A stretch of 12,269 nucleotides of DNA from Cytophagaceae bacterium (GTDB lineage Bacteria; Bacteroidota; Bacteroidia; Cytophagales; Spirosomataceae), in assembly GCA_027485075.1 (NCBI GenBank), contig JAIXRT010000144.1, positions 1 to 12,269 on the forward strand. Reading direction: 5' to 3'. Every line of letters starts with the position of its first letter. The stretch's first letter is position 1. The position numbers and the translations under genes were made by a program. Shown one piece after another: positions 6,437-12,269 of the stretch. The notes under the pieces were generated by a model. That model made no database searches. It was given only the letters and a program-made list of their open reading frames with translations, and was not told the DNA's origin.

Positions 6437-8842
6437 TTGAAAAAAATTCTCTACCTGTTCTTACTGGTCTTTCCTCTCTTTGCATCCGCCCAAAATCGAT
6501 TTAAAATATCAGGACGCGTGATTGAAACTCCCACGCAATCACCCATTCCATTTTCAAGTATTCGAATTCAAAAAGTAAATACGACGCAAGTTGTTTCCGG
6601 AGGGATCACCGACGAAAAAGGCATGTTTTCGTTCGATACCCCTTCAGGTATCTATGAAATGCTTATTGAGAGTATTGGATTTGAAGCAAAAAAGATCGCC
6701 AATATTACGGTAGACAAAGCTACAGCACTCGGAAATATCGAAGTAAACCCCAGCACAAAAACCTTAGAAGAAGTAACTGTCAAAGGCCAAAGAGCCTCCG
6801 TGGAAATGGGCTTGGATCGACGCATATTTAATGTAGGGACGGATATTGCCAACAAAGGTGCCACAGCCGCCGAAATTCTTGGGAATTTACCTTCGATTCA
6901 AGTTAGTGGAGAAGGAGGAATCAGTTTACGCGGAAGTGATAATGTGCGCATTCTGATAGACGGGAAGCCTTCTACCTTAGTGGGCATCAATGGCTCATCT
7001 GGCTTAAGTTCCTTGCAGGGCAATTTAATCGACAAAGTAGAAGTAATTACCAACCCATCCGCACGTTATGAGGCGGAAGGTATGGCAGGTATCATTAATA
7101 TCGTTTTAAAGAAAAACCAAAATCAGGGATTTAACGGAGCGATTGAAACCACCACGGGGTATCCTGAGAACTTTGGGGCAACGGCGATTGTCAACTACCG
7201 TAAAAACAAATTAAACTTCTTTTTAAACTACGGACTATTCTACCGCCGTACGCCAGGAAGAGGGAATATTTATCAGGAAGTGTATGCCAATGGGCAAACG
7301 AACTATTTAGAACAAACCTCTAAGAATAACGTTCGAGGTATGGTTAATAATATCCGAGGTGGAGCAGATTACTTTTTCAATGACAAAACGATTCTAACAG
7401 GTTCGTATATCTTCCGACGGACAGATGTTAAACGGATATCCGATTTCAACTACAGGGACTATAAGTTAAATAAATTGAATTTATATAGCATTACTGATCG
7501 CCAACAAGTCGAACTCGAAGCAGAGCCAAATGCGGAATACGCCTTAACCTTCAAGAAGAGCTACGCGAAGAAAGGAAAGGAGTTCTCGGCCGACTTACGG
7601 TATTTGGATTATTGGGAACGTTCTGATCAAACGTATACACAAGTGAGTAGAAAATCGGATAATTCTCCATATCCGGAAAATGGTTTGGTTCAAAAGGCTT
7701 TAAATGATGAGTATGAACGCCAATGGATTCTTCAGGTAGATTATGCAAATCCAGTAGGTAAAGATGGTAAAATTGAAACGGGTCTACGGACTAGCTTTCG
7801 TGACATGACCAATGATTACATTGTCACGCAGCAACAGCCCAATGGACAATTTACCACAATGGATGGCTTAGATAACATATTTGTATACCAAGAGAACATT
7901 ACAGCGGCATACGCGATATACGGAAACAAGAAAAATAGATTCACCTATCAATTTGGCATAAGAGGAGAGAATACGGATATACAGACAGAGTTGCTTGAGA
8001 CAAAAGAGAAGAACCCGCGTCAATATGCCAATCTATTCCCTAGTGCGCATTTTAGTTATTTGATTTCCAAAGACAATTCATTGCAATTAGGCTATTCACG
8101 GAGGGTTCGTAGGCCTACTTACAATGACCTAAGTCCATTTGTGACACTCTCTGATAATCGAAACTTCTTTTCAGGTAATCCGGATTTAAATCCAGAGTTT
8201 ACGGACTCATATGATTTGGGCCATTTGAAATACTTTGATCAAGGGAGTGTAAGTTCTTCACTGTATTACCGAAACACGACGGGTAAAATTGATCGCATAC
8301 GCTCTGTGGATGCAAATGGGTTTTCTCGTACCTTGCCGGAGAATTTAGCAAACCAACAATCCATGGGACTTCAGGTAACCAGTTCAGTCAATTTGACAAA
8401 AGCTTACAAAGCGGATTTGAGTTTAAATGCCTTCCGGGCGATTACGGATGCCACGAATGTGAATGCCAACTATAAAAGCGATACCTATTCTTGGTTTGTT
8501 CGCCATACCTCCCGCATTAAATTAAATTCGGCAGTGGACCTCCAAATACGTGCTAATTATGAGGCTCCCCAACAAACTCCACAGGGAACACGAGGAGAAA
8601 TTGCTTGGATGGACCTTTCTGCTTCTAGAGACATCATGAAAGGAAACGGAACTTTAAGTTTAAACGTATTGGACTTATTTAGTTCGCGCATTAATCGGAG
8701 TGAAGCTATGGGCGAAGGATTCTATACCAAAAGTAGATTTCAGGGCCGCTTAACTCAAGTAAATTTGACATTTAATTACCGATTTAAAACCACCAAACAA
8801 GCCGCCAAACAGCGACGCAGTATGATGGACGAAGAAAATTAA
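6437..8842 (+). CDS. TonB-dependent receptor / outer membrane beta-barrel family protein
   Basis: An outer-membrane receptor of about 801 residues. No ATG is usable at the 5' end. TTG at 6437 gives MKK followed by a hydrophobic core and ASA-Q, a textbook signal peptide cleaved after about residue 18; TTG at 6410 would add nine residues and overlap the probable -7 box. After the signal come a carboxypeptidase-regulatory-like domain (about 22-105, ISGRV...GGITDEKGMFSF), a plug (about 111-226, with LRGSDNVRILIDGKPS and VEVITNPSARYEAEGMAGIINIVLKKN split around a short insert), and a long barrel ending in TFNYRF. A basic, Lys/Arg-rich tail of about 17 residues follows the last strand, as is common in this Bacteroidota family (OMP_b-brl_3-like). 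These proteins import or bind large or scarce ligands using TonB energy. No SusD-like partner is next to it. The stop overlaps the start of the following lipoprotein gene by 1 bp, so the two are co-translated. Confidence 0.92.
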   Translation: MKKILYLFLLVFPLFASAQNRFKISGRVIETPTQSPIPFSSIRIQKVNTTQVVSGGITDEKGMFSFDTPSGIYEMLIESIGFEAKKIANITVDKATALGNIEVNPSTKTLEEVTVKGQRASVEMGLDRRIFNVGTDIANKGATAAEILGNLPSIQVSGEGGISLRGSDNVRILIDGKPSTLVGINGSSGLSSLQGNLIDKVEVITNPSARYEAEGMAGIINIVLKKNQNQGFNGAIETTTGYPENFGATAIVNYRKNKLNFFLNYGLFYRRTPGRGNIYQEVYANGQTNYLEQTSKNNVRGMVNNIRGGADYFFNDKTILTGSYIFRRTDVKRISDFNYRDYKLNKLNLYSITDRQQVELEAEPNAEYALTFKKSYAKKGKEFSADLRYLDYWERSDQTYTQVSRKSDNSPYPENGLVQKALNDEYERQWILQVDYANPVGKDGKIETGLRTSFRDMTNDYIVTQQQPNGQFTTMDGLDNIFVYQENITAAYAIYGNKKNRFTYQFGIRGENTDIQTELLETKEKNPRQYANLFPSAHFSYLISKDNSLQLGYSRRVRRPTYNDLSPFVTLSDNRNFFSGNPDLNPEFTDSYDLGHLKYFDQGSVSSSLYYRNTTGKIDRIRSVDANGFSRTLPENLANQQSMGLQVTSSVNLTKAYKADLSLNAFRAITDATNVNANYKSDTYSWFVRHTSRIKLNSAVDLQIRANYEAPQQTPQGTRGEIAWMDLSASRDIMKGNGTLSLNVLDLFSSRINRSEAMGEGFYTKSRFQGRLTQVNLTFNYRFKTTKQAAKQRRSMMDEEN

Positions 8843-11800
8843 TGAATACTATGAAAAAAACGAGACTGTTGGCAGGGGGCCTAGTCGCCCTAGCCGTTTG
8901 GAGTTGCACTAGCTCCTTGGAGAAACAAGCTTACCAAGTAATCTTTGAAGATCAAGATCAGATTGCTGAGCGCGCGCAAGCCGCCAAAGAAAAATTACCC
9001 ATTAAGTTAACCCCAGGCATGACAATTACGCGCTGGGCATCGGATAGCTTAGCGCCTGATCCTGTCGCGATAGATATTGACGATCAAGGGGCGGTTTATC
9101 TTAATAGCACCAACCGGGGAAAGGTATCTGAATTTGACATTCGCGGACACCGCGATTGGATGACAGAATCGATTGGTTTTCAAACTGTCGAAGATCGAAG
9201 AGCCTTTTTGCGTCGGACATTTTCCCCTGAGAACAGTGAAAAAAATGCGTGGCTGCCAGATTTAAATGGTGATGGCATTCATGATTGGCATGACCTAACT
9301 GTCGAAAAAGATGAAATCTGGAAATTAGAGGATAAAAATGGTGATGGCTATGCGGATCAAGGAACGCGTATTTTAAACCAATTTAACGAAGAAGTAACAG
9401 ATGTCGCAGGGGGCCTACTCGTACGTAAAAATGATGCATTTGTGGCTATTGGACCTGATTTATGGCGTTTAGATAATACAAATAAGAAAGGTCTATGGAC
9501 TAATGCTAAATCCATCGCAACTGGATTTGCGGTACATATTGGTTTTGGGGGACATGGGATGTCGAGTGTGATTGAAGGACCTGATGGAAAAATCTATTGG
9601 CAGATTGGTGATATCGGAGCGAATATTACGACTGTAGATGGACGCAACCTACCAAATCCAAATTCAGGAGTTCTAGTACGTTCGAATGCGGATGGTACCG
9701 ATTTAGAAATTGTTGCATCGGGTATTCGGAATACACATGAATTTGTATTTGATCATTATGGAAACATCATCAGCTCGGATAATGACGGTGATCATACGGG
9801 TGAAAGTGAGCGTTTAGTGCATATTGTTGAGGGAGCTGATATTGGTTGGCGGTCCAACTGGCAGTACGGAAAGTACACGGATCCAAAAAACAATTTGTAC
9901 AAGGTTTGGATGGATGAGAAATTATATATCCCACGTTGGGAAGGCCAAGCTGCCTACATCATTCCACCGATTCGTAATTTCCATAATGGTCCTACGGGGA
10001 TGATTTATAATCCAGGTACTGCATTAGGAAAAAAATGGTTAAACAAGTTTTTCTTAGTGGAATTTGTGGGTAATGCGACGAACTCACACATTTGGTCATT
10101 TGATTTAAAGCCGAAGGGAGCTTCGTTTGATTTCAAATCTGAGGTAGATGTAGTGAGTGGTATTTTACCTACCGGTATTCGTTTTGGACCTGAGGGAGCT
10201 TTGTATGCAGCGGATTGGGTAACGGGCTGGGACATTAAAAACTTTGGCCGTGTGTGGAAATTAGATGTGGATGAAAAATCAAATGATTTAGCTACAGAAC
10301 GTGCACAGACGAAAGCCAATATTCAAATGGATTATTCCAAAGCAGGAGTTCCACAATTGGCGAGCTTATTGGCCTACGAAGATATGCGTGTTCGCCAAAA
10401 GGCACAATTTGAATTAGTAGCGCGTGGACTAGCTGCGGAATTGTGGAAGGCTATTGCTCAGAAAGACAACCAATTTGCTCGTATTCATGGAATATGGGGA
10501 ATTGGTCAGTTGGCAGCTAAAAACACAGCTGTTGCTGCTGGTTTAGTGAGTTATTTATCAGATTCTGACGTAGAAATTCAGGCGCAGGTATTGAAGGTTT
10601 TAGGGGATGTGCGATATAAAGGTGCTGAAAAAGAGCTCATTGCAGCTTTGGGGTCCACTTCACCGCGCGTTCAATTCTTTGCGGCGCAGGCATTGGGACG
10701 TACGGAAGCAGCCTCTGCAGTTCAAGGGCTGTTAAAATTGATTGAGCAAAATAAAGATGAAGATGTCTATATCCGCCATGCAGCGGTATTAGCATTAAGT
10801 AGGATTGGTCAAGTGGAACCGATTGCGGCATTAGCGAGCTCTTCGAATCGTTCTTTGCGCATTGCGGCAGTTTTGGTATTGAGACGTTTAGCGAGTCCGG
10901 CGGTGGCAAGCTTCTTAACGGATTCAGACATGTATATTGTAGCGGAAGCGGCTCGCGCGGTGCATGATGATTTATCGATACCTGCGGCATTGCCAGCTTT
11001 GGCAGGATTGTTAGCTAATCCTTCGATTACCTCGGAAGTAATTGTTCGCCGGGCAATTAATGCCTGTCTGCGTGTGGGGACAGCTAAAGAAATTGATTTA
11101 TTAGTGAGTTATGTGCAGCGCAATGACATTCCAGATGCTATGCGCGCAGAGGCGATTGCAACGTTAGGTACCTGGGGCGATCCTTCAGTAATGGACCGTG
11201 TCGATGGTCGGCATAGAGGTAAGTTGGACCGCAACGCACAAGATGTAGTCGCTAAAATCCAACCAATCATTCCGTCGTTTATTCGCAGTAAGAATGTTGA
11301 GGTATTGAATGCGACAGGACGTTTAGTGGCTGAGCTGGGAATTAAAGATGTCTCAGCGGATCAAACACAATTGTTTTTGAATCATCCTAATTCCAAAGTT
11401 CGAAGTGGTCAATTAAGTTCATTGATCAATTTGAAGGATGTGAATTTACCCTTACTGATTCAAAAGGGTATGGAGGACACAAGTCGTTCGGTACGCAGTT
11501 TAGCGATGGGATCTTTGGATAAAATTGCCATTACAAAAGCACAGTTACCAGGTATTGTAAACCCAATTTTTGAAAAAGGATCCATGAATGAGCAGCAACA
11601 AGTCTTGCAGAGTATGGCCAAGATGAATCCTGCGAATACAACGGATGTGTTACAAGATTTAATTGCGCGTATGTTACAAGGCAAATTACCGGCTGGGATT
11701 AAATTAGACTTAATGGAGGCAGTAGAAGCAACAAAAGAGGAAAAGTTAGTCGCACAATTAGATGCTCTAAAAACCAAAGGTACCTTAACGGATGAGTTCA

Positions 11801-12231
11801 AAGAGGCGTTGTTTGGCGGTAATTTACAAGTTGGCAATTTTATCTTTAACCGTAACCAGACGGCTCAATGTGTTCGTTGTCACAATGTAGGGGGTGAAGG
11901 AGGCAATGTAGGTCCTTCGTTGAAAGGAATCGGAAGCAAGTTGACACGCGAACAACTCCTACAAGCCTTAATTGAGCCAAGTGCTCGGATTGCCCCAGGC
12001 TACGGTACCATTGCGTTAACTTTGACGGATGGTCAAGAAGTGAGTGGCTCGTTAATCTCAGAAACGGAAAAAGAAATTCAGTTGAAAACGAATGAGGCAG
12101 AACCTTTACGTATCGCGGTGAGCCGGATTAAATCACGTGAAAACTATCCTTCTTCGATGCCAGCGATGGGCTCGATGTTAAGTAAACGAGAGATTCGCGA
12201 TGTGGTTGAATACTTGACTTCGCTAAAATAA
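8842..12231 (+). CDS. Large lipoprotein: PVC-type/sorbosone dehydrogenase-like propeller, HEAT repeats and C-terminal cytochrome c
   Basis: An 1129-residue exported protein. MKK-led hydrophobic segment and AVWSC give a probable lipoprotein signal with Cys22 as anchor; the lipobox is not ideal. ATG 8842 overlaps the receptor stop; ATG 8851 (MKKTRLL) is an equally good start. Residues about 55-480 resemble the putative membrane-bound dehydrogenase domain (TIGR02604-like) and soluble quinoprotein glucose/sorbosone dehydrogenases. Residues 235-262 (GGHG, then GPDGKIYWQIGDIGAN) and 294-343 (GIRNTHEFVFD, then DNDGD and GADIGW) carry the hallmarks. Two DxNGDGxxD calcium-type loops lie at 140-148 and 164-172. 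Residues about 499-990 are alpha-helical HEAT-like repeats. Residues about 992-1129 form a TIGR02603-like heme domain with CVRCH (1010-1014) and a probable axial Met in SSMPAMGSM (M1106 or M1109). The likely role is oxidation of an unknown alcohol or sugar-like substrate with electron transfer to the attached heme c. It forms an operon with the TonB receptor. Confidence 0.9.
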   Translation: MNTMKKTRLLAGGLVALAVWSCTSSLEKQAYQVIFEDQDQIAERAQAAKEKLPIKLTPGMTITRWASDSLAPDPVAIDIDDQGAVYLNSTNRGKVSEFDIRGHRDWMTESIGFQTVEDRRAFLRRTFSPENSEKNAWLPDLNGDGIHDWHDLTVEKDEIWKLEDKNGDGYADQGTRILNQFNEEVTDVAGGLLVRKNDAFVAIGPDLWRLDNTNKKGLWTNAKSIATGFAVHIGFGGHGMSSVIEGPDGKIYWQIGDIGANITTVDGRNLPNPNSGVLVRSNADGTDLEIVASGIRNTHEFVFDHYGNIISSDNDGDHTGESERLVHIVEGADIGWRSNWQYGKYTDPKNNLYKVWMDEKLYIPRWEGQAAYIIPPIRNFHNGPTGMIYNPGTALGKKWLNKFFLVEFVGNATNSHIWSFDLKPKGASFDFKSEVDVVSGILPTGIRFGPEGALYAADWVTGWDIKNFGRVWKLDVDEKSNDLATERAQTKANIQMDYSKAGVPQLASLLAYEDMRVRQKAQFELVARGLAAELWKAIAQKDNQFARIHGIWGIGQLAAKNTAVAAGLVSYLSDSDVEIQAQVLKVLGDVRYKGAEKELIAALGSTSPRVQFFAAQALGRTEAASAVQGLLKLIEQNKDEDVYIRHAAVLALSRIGQVEPIAALASSSNRSLRIAAVLVLRRLASPAVASFLTDSDMYIVAEAARAVHDDLSIPAALPALAGLLANPSITSEVIVRRAINACLRVGTAKEIDLLVSYVQRNDIPDAMRAEAIATLGTWGDPSVMDRVDGRHRGKLDRNAQDVVAKIQPIIPSFIRSKNVEVLNATGRLVAELGIKDVSADQTQLFLNHPNSKVRSGQLSSLINLKDVNLPLLIQKGMEDTSRSVRSLAMGSLDKIAITKAQLPGIVNPIFEKGSMNEQQQVLQSMAKMNPANTTDVLQDLIARMLQGKLPAGIKLDLMEAVEATKEEKLVAQLDALKTKGTLTDEFKEALFGGNLQVGNFIFNRNQTAQCVRCHNVGGEGGNVGPSLKGIGSKLTREQLLQALIEPSARIAPGYGTIALTLTDGQEVSGSLISETEKEIQLKTNEAEPLRIAVSRIKSRENYPSSMPAMGSMLSKREIRDVVEYLTSLK

Positions 12232-12269
12232 TCATTGAGAATTACACGTTAAACATGGCCAAACCTAAC

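Noticed and set aside
10330..11800. DNA direct repeats in the HEAT-repeat region
   Set aside because: The similarity is at the level of helical protein repeats. I see no tandem repetition of the nucleotide sequence itself.
10005..11837. Minus-strand open frames of 100-125 codons opposite the lipoprotein gene (10005-10319, 10637-10990, 11460-11837)
   Set aside because: Their products are low-complexity with no recognisable domain, and they lie opposite a strongly supported gene with continuous domain homology, as expected for chance antisense frames.
12232..12269. Possible next gene starting at ATG 12255 (MAKPN) or a terminator after the lipoprotein gene
   Set aside because: Only five codons are visible before the window ends, with no clear ribosome binding site, and there is no stem-loop with a T-run in the 38 bases after the stop.

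Overview
The window looks like part of a chromosome from a Bacteroidota bacterium, probably of the order Cytophagales (inference). The evidence is the moderate GC content, an exact TAnnTTTG-type -7 promoter element, the weak use of Shine-Dalgarno sequences, the Bacteroidota-style TonB-dependent receptor (carboxypeptidase-regulatory-like N-domain, plug, barrel, basic tail) and the order ccoG-fixH-TauE/SafE-type gene. Coding density is very high. The longest stretch without a gene is about 130 bp, and no RNA gene, insertion sequence, CRISPR array or clear hairpin terminator is visible.

Layout. (1) Positions 2-1825, plus strand: the 3' end of a cbb3 cytochrome oxidase assembly cluster, namely ccoG (5'-truncated by the window edge), fixH (8 bp overlap) and a small DsbD_2/TauE-SafE-like membrane protein. 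(2) Positions 1822-4100, minus strand and convergent, with stop codons overlapping those of the cluster: a two-component pair made of a soluble PAS histidine kinase and an unusual response regulator whose output is a complete Crp/Fnr protein. Next to cbb3 genes this looks like a compacted FixL-FixJ-FixK cascade. (3) Positions 4151-6304, minus strand: a secreted Ntn-hydrolase of the penicillin/acyl-homoserine-lactone acylase family with its nucleophile Ser and the His at mature position 23. It could be read through into the kinase gene, 50 bp downstream. (4) Positions 6437-12231, plus strand and divergent from the acylase: a two-gene operon (1-bp TAATG overlap) of a TonB-dependent outer-membrane receptor and a very large lipoprotein. 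The lipoprotein joins a glucose/sorbosone-dehydrogenase-like propeller, HEAT repeats and a C-terminal c-type cytochrome.

How the genes may work together (inference). Region 1 builds the high-affinity terminal oxidase and region 2 probably adjusts its expression, or related genes, to respiratory conditions. Region 4 may import or bind an organic substrate at the outer membrane, oxidise it in the periplasm or at the cell surface and pass the electrons to its own heme c, which could in principle feed the cbb3 oxidase. The acylase could release or deacylate a substrate outside the cytoplasm, but a direct link to region 4 rests only on the divergent arrangement.
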